From NCBI RefSeq assembly GCF_947623445.1, contig NC_135241.1:1180501-1244500 (forward strand): a stretch of DNA of 64,000 bases, in the 5' to 3' direction. Positions 40,401 to 52,600 of the stretch are shown piece after piece. Both the position numbers and the translations under genes were made by a program. Source of the stretch: Clavelina lepadiformis. Taxonomy: Eukaryota > Chordata > Ascidiacea > Aplousobranchia > Clavelinidae. The notes under the pieces were generated by a model. The model ran no database searches. It worked only from the letters and a program-made list of their open reading frames with translations, and had not been told where the DNA came from. Positions within the stretch are counted from its first letter, which is position 1. Each line of letters starts with the position of its first letter.

Positions 40401-42397
40401 GAGTAAACTTGCTAATATCGGTGGGAAATGTGCACGAAAACTGCACTATATGGAAGTCTTTTAGCGATCAATAAATCTGCATTTTTGTTTTGTAATTTTT
40501 TGTATAGATTTTAATCTCTTGGAAAGGTTTTCTAACAAAGTTGCAAATAACTAAGTAAATTATTATATTTATCAAGTTATAATGAATGATTTCAAGATAT
40601 TGGGAGCTATTATGCTCTGGGGACCACAAAAATATTTCAAGTTAAAGGCCTTAAAGTCATCATTAGTTGTTTACATGAACTCTAAGAGGCAATTCGCTGG
40701 CATCTGTGCAGCTTCTAAAACTTGGAGTTAGATGATGATATGTTTGCTTCTGTAATAAACTTAAGCTTCCACTGCATTTATGTTGCAGATAAAAATATAA
40801 TTATTATTATACATTTATTTAAATATGGTTATTATAATTATATGATTATTCAAACACCAAGTAAAAGAATTCCGTTTCTTGACAACAATTGTCCTTATTT
40901 AAATGTTACAGCCAATCCACCATCAGAATTTAACAGCGGGGATGAATCCAACTATAAAAAATGTATTAAGTTGAATATAACGAGCGTAGATGAATTTGAA
41001 GCAAGTACTGGCAGACTGCCACCCTAGCAATTCATCAGCCCAAACTTTAACTTTCAAAATTAATGAGATCATCAAAACACCAACAAAATTAACAGCGGGT
41101 TTGCCAAACCCACACAAACCTCTTAGATCACCAATAACACATTTCAAATAATTTTGCAGAAAATGTTTGCTCCGCCACTACCAGGAGATACGCTGATGAA
41201 TTCTTATGTGATAGAGGATCGACTGGTAGTGACGCACTACACAGTGCAGCAAGCGCACTTAAACGCATCTCTAAATGCAAACAAAGGAGGAAAGTTGAAC
41301 CATAACCCTGTCGCTGGTAGAGCGCTATTTCATGACGTCGGCTCAATAATGTATGTTTGGATTGCAAGATTCTTAATTCTCTTTAAATCTTTTAGTTGAA
41401 GGGCTGTTACTATTGATTATTGTTACATGTCTTTAACAGTTGAGCATTTTACCCACTATTCAGAATGTGAAAGAGAGACTTACTTTTCTTCGAAATAGTG
41501 GGAAAAGGGCTTAACACATGCCTTTAATAGCGGTTCTAAGAAATAAAAAATTAAAGTTAATCCTGGAATGTTGTAAAAATCTACCGCTTTTTGTTGCATC
41601 ATGTCTTTAATGGTTATAGTTCAATTTGTTTGATATGTAGGGAGTATTCCGGTGCAAGATATGAAGTTTCAACTGCCAATAAAGCTGAATGCGTCATACC
41701 GGTTTTAACTAATTTGCTCCAGACTGCCTCTAGTGCACTGGTGCAATGTCAGAGTCTTAAAGACAAGGTTTGTAGAAGTAAAAAAAGTATTATTTTGTTG
41801 TATTATGTAACAGTAAGGTTTGTAACAGATCCTTTTCGATTTGCGACTGCCATCTTGTTTTGTGTGGAAGTAGTTTTTCCGATTGCCCTTGGCCTATATC
41901 ATACTTAACAAGGAAAGATGTCGACCAACTTTGATTTTTTTTTTTAAATGAAATGAATTTCTTTACATAGTTAAGATAATATATTTAAAAAAGTTTACCT
42001 GGGTTTTGTTTAATCGCGCTTTGAATCCTGCGCATTGGTTTTGTTCAACATGAGGTCACGTTACGTGGTCAGTGACTCTGTGTAACATGTGACGTTAAAT
42101 CAGGGTCAGACTGGGCCACGAATTTTTGAAGTGTGTCCTTTGACAGCAATGATTCCCCGTGTTGCGCTTGTTCGAAATTGAAACTTGCCGAAACGGCTTC
42201 ATTGTGCAATTTTACTGCATTGTGTTCTAAAATACGTTGATAAAGATGATAAAATTTTGTTTCGTCAGTTGAATATGTGATGAATGTTTCAGGAAATGCT
42301 CAGCAAATTTCACAAAATACAACTTGATCAACTTTGTTTCCGACCTACACGGTTATCAGATGTCAATGTATGCTATTTTCGGATATTGCATTCATAA
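37447..42397 (+). CDS. ROGDI: Rogdi homologue (RAVE/V-ATPase assembly subunit)
   Basis: Exons: probable first exon 37447-37482 (MGRKNNDGRQEQ), then 39196-39329, 39837-39975, 40073-40267, 41160-41350, 41641-41767, all in phase; 42293-42397 is a tentative last exon. The matches to Rogdi are ELLWLLKHEVPVVMFYLDNL, then FRSDKQWKLQQIQDSYNHIR, KMFAPPLPGDTLMNSYV and KAECVIPVLTNLLQTAS with QSLKDK. Rogdi is the animal counterpart of yeast Rav2; with DMXL and WDR7 proteins it promotes V-ATPase reassembly, and human loss causes Kohlschutter-Tonz syndrome. The usual C-terminal WSYRPF was not found, so the 3' end is uncertain. A 1.7-kb first intron contains repeat-derived coding sequence (see 37735-38592). 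Confidence 0.88.
37735..38592 (+). mobile_element. Repeat-borne protein remnant of unassigned family inside Rogdi intron 1
   Basis: A coding stretch reads AHSVHLKENYENVKTLLNVL, then GDFKMVAFLMGMEGGFTKYP, CHLCLWDSRATTEHY, NPNKVLMPPLHIKLGLIKQF, GNNKEDNYAELV and, at the end, EEQGERFHQDIKDFERRYQG with a basic RKSRKTSHF tail. I recall near-identical uncharacterised proteins scattered in many copies in insect, cnidarian and other invertebrate genomes, which implies a mobile origin, but I cannot name the transposon class. The C-terminal part is well preserved, the N-terminal part is missing or decayed, and the frame is broken about once, so it looks like a fairly young but dead copy. No terminal repeats were recognised. 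Confidence 0.7.
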
Positions 42398-45300
42398 AAT
42401 TGATGATGACCAGGATCAAATGAAAATTAAGTAGACAATTTGAATCGGGGTTGACCCTGCAAGATTTTATCTTACAGTTAGGTTCGTGGAATTTCGAATT
42501 CTAGGAGAATTTCGGCAAAATTCTTTAACACGAAGAGGTTTTGAATGTCACGTGACACAAATCGTACTTTGGACTTGTCAAAATCACGTCATTAATTGAC
42601 GACACTACAATGTGGTTTTATGATTACAGACGTCGTGGGCAACAGGGGACCTTGAACAGACTTCGTGACAACGTAGTCTGCCTGCTGGTTCTTGGTTGAG
42701 GGCTTCGTGACCTACAGAGGACCAAACCTTGACCCCAAAAAATTAGGTTCGGTCAGGAGGTCATGGCCCAATGCTTGGAAGAGCTGCATATAGTGTATAG
42801 TCTATATACGGCAGCCAACCCAGAACCTACAATAGCCTAATCTGTCACGTACGTAATATCACTCAGTGGGTTGGGATCTGTGCTTTGTAACTTGGCAACA
42901 AATAAAACCTTATTAGACGCAGTGATCAAGATGCAAAAAACGTTTAACGTAAAAAATTTGCTCTGTGGGAAAAGATAAGAATCAACATTTCAAGCGTAAT
43001 ACCCAGTGATCGGAATATGCTTATATTTGTCAACTCTAATATGTTTTAGCGTAAAAAGAACAAAGAAAATAGAACGAGCAACAATCGTAAACGCGGGGCC
43101 GCAAATACCGGGTCGCCAGAGGGAAAATTCTCGGCATCCCAATTGGCCAGTGCGCCCATGCGTGAAAGTTTGCGTGGTATCTGCGGCGCGTTGCACATTT
43201 AATTTTGCCTTGCGTTTCAAGCAAAGTTTAAAACGATAAACTGGCAGTAAATATAAACTGAATTACTTTAACAACTTGATTCGCAGACACCACGCAAAAT
43301 CTTACGCATTTTACGTCACATGCTTCGCTGACCACGTATCCAGACGTCATACTGAACAAGCCCAGCACGTAGGGTTCAAACCGCTGTAAAATAAGAACAA
43401 GGCAAAATATGTTTTTATTTATTGTGTAAAAAATGTCACATGCTACTTACTTGGGTGCAATTTTTACAATCGATGCTGAAAACTTTTGCAATTTACAAAG
43501 GAAATAGCGGGTCAACAATTCCCATTGTTAACTATAGACGACCAAAGAAATACTGCCATTTAGACAACAACTTGAAAGGGGTCCCTTATCATTTGAAGAA
43601 TATAAATTCGCAGTTGGTGATATTATGTTTTTAAATTAAGTGATAAATCTAGACACTGTGAAGTTTGCTAAAACACTTGGTTTAATTTGCAGTTTATGAA
43701 GCTGTCCTGGCCTTTATATTGTTAGAAGCAAACCATCACTGCACGAAGCATATTTCTAATCTCAGTGTAACCAGTAGCATTGTAGTCATAACTGTTACAC
43801 ATTGTTTATCTTTGTTTTATCAATTTATATAAATTTTACCTCTGTGGTTAGGTTCCAGTATTTTGTTGCAATATCAACATTTGTTTTATAACGCACCCTC
43901 CTTAAAACTTGTCGCAACCTGCTGTGAGACGTTGTGATTGCTTATTGATGGTGTTTTTTGTGATTTTATTTTGCTATGCCTATATAAAGCAAGTACTGTA
44001 AATCATTTTATCTACTGTACGTTATGCTATAGCTTATAGAGCTGTGCCATATCGAACACAAATCTGGATATTACTCATGAATATCAGCAATTTTTTATAT
44101 TTTGACTGATCGAATCGTTTTCTTTGCAAAAGATAAGAAACCAACAGTGAAACATTTAAGTTTGCATGTTTGACCATCAATACAATTACATCAAATGATC
44201 TTGGATAATCGGATAAATGAAAAACAGAATTCGCCATTCACCAACAATGTAACAAGTTGAGCAAACTTGGCAAATTCGATTCTCACGGATATTCAAACCT
44301 TAAAAAATCATGTTTTCACAAATCCCAATCTTTTTTAATTTGGCATGTCGCTATATACTAGTTCGTAGCTCTATTTGCATCTGTGTCAAATGTTCATCAA
44401 TTAGCAAATTTGTATGAAATGAAATGTCTATTTTAGTGTGTTTTGAATTCTCTTACTGCATCCTTGTGTTCATATTTAGACAGATTATTTTTTCAGTATT
44501 AGTGTATTTTTAACATTACTTAGAATCCACTGAAATTCGCTCTAATCAATTTATGTAATAAACATAAATCACATGTGTTAATGCTCTTTTTGAAAGCTGT
44601 AGCATGTAACTATTGCAGCAATGAATAGAAATAACCAATAAACAAAGTTACTCTTGCATTCTTGATATCACAGTGATAAGAATGTAAAATAGAAATGGAG
44701 GTAAATCTTATGGGGATGGCGATGTTGATTGTTTTAGGTTGGCCTAAAGCCAAAGGCTTTAGTCTTTCTTTTAGAACTCCTTGACTATTTAATCTTTGAC
44801 TCCGTTGTTTATAGCTATCTCTGATTGCTTCTTTAAGTCAGCACAGCGTTCATAAAGTCCAAATTCATATATAGTCCAAAATATAGTCGTAGTCACATCA
44901 GAAACAATTTCATATCAATTTTTTATCTGAATAGAGCTAACACTTGAATGAATGATGAATTAGCGAGAAGGAAAAAGAGAGTGGTTTGAACCAAGCCTAA
45001 GTTTTTATATCCTATATATGAGCCAATCAGCGAAAGACATGTTACTTGCATCATGCTACTTATACATAGTATTTTACAATAATAATTAAAATGTAACATA
45101 TTCTACGTCACCGAGGTTCTTTACCACAAGTACCATCTAAGTTCATACACTCTAAAATGTGACGCTACTTGAATACACTCATACTGTGTCAAATATGTCG
45201 GTTTAGGAATTCAATATTTCAATGACATGATTAAACGAGGATAATACAGCTTTCTAAATATTACATTTTATCTAACTGGAGAACATACAACCGCTTCTTA

Positions 45301-45417
45301 AAATGCCAATTATATAACTTATTACATTTCACTATTAAAATCGCCATAATCTAATACCAACTAAAAGATCCAAGATTAAACTGCATAGTGTTGCTGGTAT
45401 TTGGCGACAAATTACCC
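42398..45417. other. Intergenic stretch, 3 kb
   Basis: No gene recognised. It contains the inverted repeat at 43158-43309 and otherwise AT-rich sequence. The true Rogdi last exon could also lie in its first part. Confidence 0.45.
43158..43309. repeat. Inverted repeat, 28-bp arms
   Basis: The left arm 43158-43185 (ATGCGTGAAAGTTTGCGTGG...) and the right arm 43282-43309 are reverse complements at about 24 of 28 positions, separated by 96 bases. Arms of this length and similarity are not expected by chance in so short a span. The palindrome could be the remains of a small foldback element or a transcribed hairpin. Confidence 0.7.
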
Positions 45418-45899
45418 GGAATACATGTTCTTTTAACACATCATACATAATCAACGCAAAAACACCACCAGTGCCTCTTAATATAGCACAAAAGGCACCG
45501 TTAAAGACTACCGCTCTACCGTTAAAGACTACGATAGGCTCTACTGCCCTGTCCCTGGTAAATTTTTCCAGCAATCAACAGCACCGTTGCACATACGGTC
45601 TTCTTTTTTCCCACCAGACTGCATCATGATATGTTTTCCGACAGTGTCAAATGGATAAGTAAGAAGACCAGAGCCACCGGTGACACACTCGGCAATTAAA
45701 AAACTGACAATGATGGGAGTATTCTTAGGATCTGGCAGCATGCGTTTTACGGTATCGTATGTTCCAAAGTAGGCGGCACGGTACACAATGATACCTTGGA
45801 TGGAGACGAGGAAACCTTGATAGAGCCCCCGAACACCATCACGTTTGGCAATTGTAGCAATACAATTTCCGAGACCAGTAAATTCTCTTGAATTTCCGA
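45418..45899 (-). pseudogene. Truncated, decayed ADP/ATP carrier copy
   Basis: Reading the minus strand from 45899, the sequence follows the intact carrier from [20 protein letters not shown] through [19 protein letters not shown] to TGGVFALIMYDVLKEHVF. The first half of the protein is absent: similarity stops abruptly at a TTTTTTTTT run near 45899. The RRRMMM signature has become GKHIMM, and the frame is shifted in the region after CWKN, where a short direct duplication (CCGTTAAAGACTA) also occurs. It lies 26 kb from the intact gene on the same strand. It could be a 5'-truncated retrocopy, or the last exon of a dead intron-containing paralogue. Confidence 0.88.
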
Positions 45900-48800
45900 A
45901 AAAAAAATGAATGATTGATTGAACATAAATGCAATTTAATGGATCCTACTGAAATAGATCTGAATGCTAATGCACTATATGAGCACTCAGTGCAGTCTGA
46001 CAGTGTATAGCCTATAAATGATTAAATGATTACCTTACCTTATTTTGATTATATCAAATGTGTCCACGACGAAATACCAAACAAAGTAATAACATAATAA
46101 TTGTGTGTTCTTGTTGCTACTTTTCCATTTTATTTATTAAAGGTGAAAGTGGTTTAACTAGCCTACTGGCCTAGGCCTATAACAAAAAATACATTAGGCC
46201 TTATTACATGTTGTTCAGCTGTTGGCCCCGACTGAAGAATATGGAAGTTTTCGTCGAGATTTCGGAGATGAAGACGTAAAATTCCGGTGTGCAAGGAAGC
46301 AGCCAGTGAACACTTCAACTTGGGGTCAAAACATGTCCGGTATTCATGGTATATATTGGTAGAAAAAGTGTGGCCTTTTATACTAAAAAAGCAAAAAGAA
46401 ATTACACCTAGAGCGTTCTCTTTTTTTAGAATTTAGATTGCTCTTCCCCTACCGAAAAACAGATATGTCGTTGATGGTGTGCTATACATCTTCGGCAAAC
46501 AATCCCTGGTGTGCTCAGACCACCATACTCTGCAAGTTCACAGACTGGGCTGTTTCTGTCCCTAAGCCTGCATGGTCCCCAATTGAGAACCGAGGCTAAC
46601 CTGAAGTTGTTTTTTGACAGAAAACATGTGACCAAGCACAGCCTATCTTGATGCAAAAGGAGCTTCTATAAAGGGCGTCCGCGTCTGTTAAAAATGAAGA
46701 ACACAGCGAATTTTTGGCTGCCACCATTTCATCAGAAAAAATGGTACACGCTCGAAGCTATTTTTCACAGTTTCTGGTTAACTTAACTTAAATGTTATAA
46801 CATAATTACCTAAATCTAACACCAGTAAAACTTTAAATAGCTAGAATGAACTTTTTGCACACCCGTTCTTACCTAACCACCTATCTTTAACAACGGGCTG
46901 TGTGGCCTACTTTCGCCGAACTTTGCATGTTTTTGCAGCAAAATAACGAGCTGACTTGTCGCTAAGTTACGGTCAGGATAGCGAACGCTACACAACAGTG
47001 GCGATTGTTATATAAAACCAAGCAAATAAGTTGCCAGGCGAACTAAATCATTACATCAATCTTTCTTAATGCGAGGATTTTAGTACCCAGTCCAATACTG
47101 TAATTGCATAATAGACAGGTACAGAAAGTGCAGTGAGCGCGATATTGGTATCGTATGGAACAACCGAGATAAGCATTTACTGGTTGGTTGCTGCTTTGCA
47201 TCGCCAACAGATGCAATTCTTTTGGTACAGTAGTTTAAGCGGTGCCGAATGAGCTACCGGGGTTTCTGAAGATAAAGGTTCACACTTCATTCTGCTCTGC
47301 CAAGTAATCCACATTCAACACTATACTAGAATGCGCTTAAGCCGTAAATTATTTTTCACTGCCTTGCCTCGAAAACCTCGCTGGTTACAATATACGCAAC
47401 ATTACTGAAAACATCTTCCCAAAAATAATATCTGTCAACTTCCAAAAAACCGCTGACATGACATCACACCGGAGTACATCAAACACGTCAGCCCATTATA
47501 GTTTATTTAAGCATACCATGGCACAACTGTAGTTTTAAAAGCGTATTGAGGTTAACCAACTACATATCCGAAAAGCAATTGAGTGAAAATGCCAAATGTA
47601 GCCTAAAACAGAAGCTAATGAAGCCCAAGCAGAATGGTGGTTTGCCAAGAATAAATTGCATGTCAGTTGAAATGAGTAAGAACAGAAAATTTCAAGAGAG
47701 TCATCATATTGTTGCAAGAAAAAGTACACAGATCGATGACATATGTGAGAGAAAGTAGCATATTGTGGTCGCAGTTACTCTAACTGTGAGACAGCAAAAG
47801 CTTTAAAGCACCACAAAAATTTTAATTGTCATATAAAATTTCCAGGGCAGAATTATCGCTTGATAGAGCGTTTTGAATGGTGCAAAAGTAACAACTTGCA
47901 ACTTCTAACACCAAATAAAATATAATTTTACAAGTTCCCATCTTGGAATCACTAATATCGCAACAGCATAAAATGGCCATGAAAAGCAAAGAAAAACAGA
48001 AAATTTCATTAGCTAATTGATGGCTTCTGCACCCCTTCGAAACCCAAAATCACTTGTAACAGCAAAACTAAAACATTTCTGCGCATGGAAACAGAGTCGC
48101 GCTCTATCATAATCCTATGAAGGGTAAACCTTCGAAAAACAAAATGCAGCAATACAAATATTCATGCTAATTCATAATTGTACACAGCTCTTTAAGCACA
48201 GAAAGAAAGCGTCTTTTTAAGGACATGCATAATACATGACCACTCCCGCAATGAATTTTACAGTAAGCAAAAATTTTTCACATTCTACTAGACCGGAAGC
48301 ATCAGAATAAAAATGAAAAGCTCAATCATTTCCAAGGGTTCTCCAACCACAAAGATCAAAATACAGTCACAGCAGCCAGACGTAGTCAAGTTTCAAACAA
48401 AAGGAATCAAATCATGTGGATTACTTTCAAGAATTTCTTTCCAACAGAAGCAGCAAATGCAAAGTGAGATAAGATAAAGAAGCACGCAATAAAGAAAATC
48501 CCACTAGTTACAAATAAAATTTCAGTATCTATCATAAGCGGGGTGGAAAAATATGAAGTAACAATTTAACTTGTAATAAATGCAAGGAAATTTGGTACAA
48601 ACTCAGAAGTCACAAAATTATGAAAATACGTAAACACAAAGTTTTAATCATCATAATATGTATTAAAACAAGCTCAAAAGATATATCTGCGTACTCTATA
48701 GCAAATATGGTTGCGGATGAAATCGCTCACAGGAAGTTACAGGAGACAGGTTTATAATTATTGTAAAGGAGTTGGGGTAATTTTACCACAAGGTTCTTAC

Positions 48801-49684
48801 ATTGAACGAGCAGTTTTCAAATCAACTCATTTCCCTCATAATCAGCAGAAATTAAAGCATAGAAACAAGAAAAACACAATAATAATAAATAATCACAACA
48901 TTTTTTAAACCCAACACATCTTAAATCCAAAATAAGTGGCAAATACATCAGCAATCACAGATGTGAGGTTGGCCATTATCTCCGATTCGTTTTTCATAAA
49001 ACTAATCGAGATTTATAAAGAACATCAACATCATACGATGATTATATTGATACCCACCAATAGCTTTCAAATTTGACAAATGTGCGATTAACAAATTGCA
49101 ACAAGGTTGGTTACCTTCCGTTTACATTGAAATTTAGTTGCAAAACATAACAAGAATAAAACTTAGCATGTACGAACATGGATGAGTGCTCAAAGCATTT
49201 ACACAGAGAGACATTCAATAAAGGAAACTGTGCTGGATGAGATAGCTTAAAGGATAATCACAGTTCTATATTAACATATGTGGGTATTAGATCTCCAATC
49301 AATTGAATAATATTGGAGATATTAATATTAAGAATGAACATTACTCAATAGACTACCGGTAGTTGTCCAATCACATCACAGCAGATGCAGGTAATTATAT
49401 CTGTAACTAAGTCGAGCATAACTAACCATTGTAACACACCACAAAATTGATGCTAACCTTGAACAGGACATAATAATTAATCTGGATGCCTGGCTGAAGG
49501 GCGGTGAAATTTTAAATTTCTTTTTGCATAGCAAAAACGTTTTTGCAGATTGTCTTGTTATCTACACAGCACATTTCTGTTGATAACACTTAGTACGATA
49601 TAGAGCTTAATTGTGGTAAAACCTAATGGTGCGGTAGCATAGACACAGTTCAATGAGGGGTAATTTAAGTCACAATGCACAAAG
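45900..49684. other. Intergenic stretch, 3.8 kb
   Basis: No confident gene. One exon-like open segment lies near 46218-46352 on the plus strand (see rejected items). The rest is AT-rich and without recognised repeats. Confidence 0.45.
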
Positions 49685-52600
49685 TTAAATGTTTTCATAG
49701 TGGACGCCTTGCTTGACTGCCAATTGCCATTCTGAAAAACAAAAAAGCAGAATTTACTTTTAGCCACATTCAAACGTTGACAAGTTCGCGTGTAATTTAC
49801 AAACCAAGATGTATTGAAGAAAAATTCCTACCATTTTTGAGGATGATTGCAGCCTTGTTTAAGTCAAATAAACCGGGATCATTCCATTTCGTTAAGGTTT
49901 CTTTTAGTCTCATTTCAACCGGAGGAAACATTAATTCAACAGCATTGACAGCTTTAAATGTGTCAGTGGATGTTAATGGTTCATCTATTTTCTTCAGGAT
50001 AAATTTATCGTCGCCGAAAGTCAATTGCTTTTCATTCTCTTTGCTTAGCACAATGTCTTCTTCATATTCAAATGAATATTCTGTGCTTGATCTTTCCTCC
50101 TCGACACTGAAAAAGTCAAGACCCCATTCATTTTTTAATTCAAGCATGACTCTGTGTTCAACTTCAACAACAGTTGAATGATTCGTGTTGTCTTTAATTA
50201 ACCCATCCTCATGGGAACCGATATCAACTTTGGTCTCAATTTTTACACTAGAGTCATTAATTGCTGGCTTTGTGGTAGGTGTTTCTTGTGTATGCTTTTT
50301 GTCTTTGTTCTTGTCGAACATTGCTGCAGTAGTGGATTGTTCACGCTGTGATGGTGGCCCTGGCTTAACACCTGATGGCATTGGTTGAACCAACGGCAAC
50401 GGTTGCTGGTTTTTTGTTGCAAAGAAATGGGCTGCGCCAAGGATCTGCGACACATTTGAGAGGATATCACCATGGTGATCACTGGTCGGACTCATCGCCT
50501 CTGTGGAACAAGGAGCACAATTGTTTGAAGATGACGAAGAAGTGGAAGAGCCATCTTCACTGCTACTTGCTAAACTGCATCCAGTGCTGTCTAGATTGCC
50601 CTTTAACTTGCTCGCATACGAGGCAGTTCGACTATTCAAGACATTGCCGCAACTTCCTGCATCTGGCAGCGTCGGAAGGGTTGGCCACTGGATGTCACTC
50701 TCTCTATCATAGATATCTTCGTGTCCCACAAATTGCGGACGGTTTTGTATGGGTTGTGGTGAAAGTGGGTGATTGCGACCAGAGTCTTGAGCCTGACTGC
50801 TACTAAATGTGGGGGAGGGATCACTGTATCGTCGTTTTCTTGTACCTGAAGAAAACAAAAAATATCGCAAGGTGTGCTGACAAAATCATGATCAGTTAGC
50901 CTGATCAAAATTACTGGCAAAGAACGAAATGTGTAAATAAGTAAACTATTTCAAGAACTCGTTTGAAGGCAGGTGGTTTATCAGGTAAATGAGTGGTTAA
51001 TTCGTGGCAATTAATTAATAAGATAACATTAATAAGAAAACAGAAGAAGCGAAGTATTAGGAACCGTGAGGTTTTCGAAAAATAGAGTACCAGTAAGTCA
51101 ACCATCAACGGGAAGTTAAATGTTTGTGTAAGTGGGGTGGTCATGTTGGTAGATTTAACACCTGAGCACAACATCACAATTGTAAGAAATTCTTTAAGGA
51201 TCATAGGCATTGTTGCTTGTAGTGCACGCACTGCCTGGAAAAAGCTTGCATTGTCTGTATTTTTGGTTTAAATCACCACTAGCATTACATTGTAATCTTT
51301 ATCCTCGAACAGACTGGAAAATCTTCAGATTCGAACTGCCTGGATTTTTTTGGCAATGACCCCTATGCTTATTATAACATGCGTTTTGGTGATCCTATTG
51401 TTTATTAGAAAAATACACATTCATCCCATAATAGCTCATCAACACGTATTTTACGTTGTTACACTACAGACCAAATAAATGTGATAAGCAATACATCACT
51501 TACAACTACTTTGGCTAAACAAGACTTTCATAAATACTTGCCCTATACAACAGTTGATATTTCACTTTACGTAATAAGTGCAATACTTTTCTTGATGGAA
51601 AGTTATTTTAACTCGGTTTTATGTGACGCCATTATAAAAAGAATTAACGGAAATACATATTATCATTGTCTTTACCATGAAAAGTGCTCATAAATAAGAA
51701 GTTTTCACAGTAGATCTATTTACAGTATACACATTGCACATACCATGGGCTAAGCTGTGTGCGCACGCGCAAATAATGGCAGAAGAAGTGCTCACAATGC
51801 AGCTGCAATCAACTAGCTATGACGTAACAATTGCTATCCATTAGTGGATTGTAATGTAATAATACACAGATGATCGTTTTAGGTGGGGGTTGATTTAGTA
51901 GTTTTGTGACAACTTTTATGCAGTCGTAGCCTGGATACTAGATTGGTCGCGTTAGTGAAACAGAATGCTGTACACTGCCACAGAAGATATACCGGGCCTT
52001 GTTTTAAGTCGTTGTTAACTGTCTACTGTTCTACTGTCCGTGCATTTATTCTTCAATGAAAACATGATTTGCATACCTGAGCCCAGAGGCGAACAACTCC
52101 CACTGAGAGAGCCTTTGCCTCCATTTTTTCTTCTTCGTTGAATGGTGTGATAATGATCTTCATCGTTACCAATGGTTCCGGTCTCCTGACTTTCACCTAA
52201 GTAGTGATTACAAAGACACATAAAAACAGGCAATTATTTATGCTGAATTTCAAGTGACTTTGTACTTCAAATTGCACTCTCTCGCTGGCAATGGTAAGGA
52301 TTTGTAACATGTGCACTCCTACCGTTACATCTACTTGTTATTATGTTATTTGTGTAACGTTATCTCACCTTCAGCAGGGACTGGAAGCTCTTCGTTGGGA
52401 AGAGACAATGATCTTTCTTCCTTATCTGATTCCTGGGAGACTCTCTGCTCGAAAAACTTTTTCTTTTCTCCCTTCTTTTGTTTCTTGCTTTTCTTTTTAT
52501 CAACTTTCAGCAATGGCTGCCTTTGTTCTTTTGATTTCTTTTTATTTTCCGTCGAAATATCTGCCGTGTCACCGCACTCCTGCAGTATTTTATTCATGGT

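Noticed and set aside
43422-43634. 70-codon frame as a possible last Rogdi exon
   Set aside because: No proper acceptor precedes the in-frame part, and the residues do not resemble the Rogdi C-terminus.
46218-46352. Plus-strand exon-like segment: TTCAG acceptor, LLAPTEEYGSFRRDFGDEDV reading, ATG|GTATAT donor
   Set aside because: It has plausible splice sites and about 45 open codons, but no recognisable homology and no second exon that continues it; it could be an orphan exon of an unseen gene.
47535-47758. Overlapping short frames on both strands
   Set aside because: Both are short and mutually antisense, with no family resemblance.
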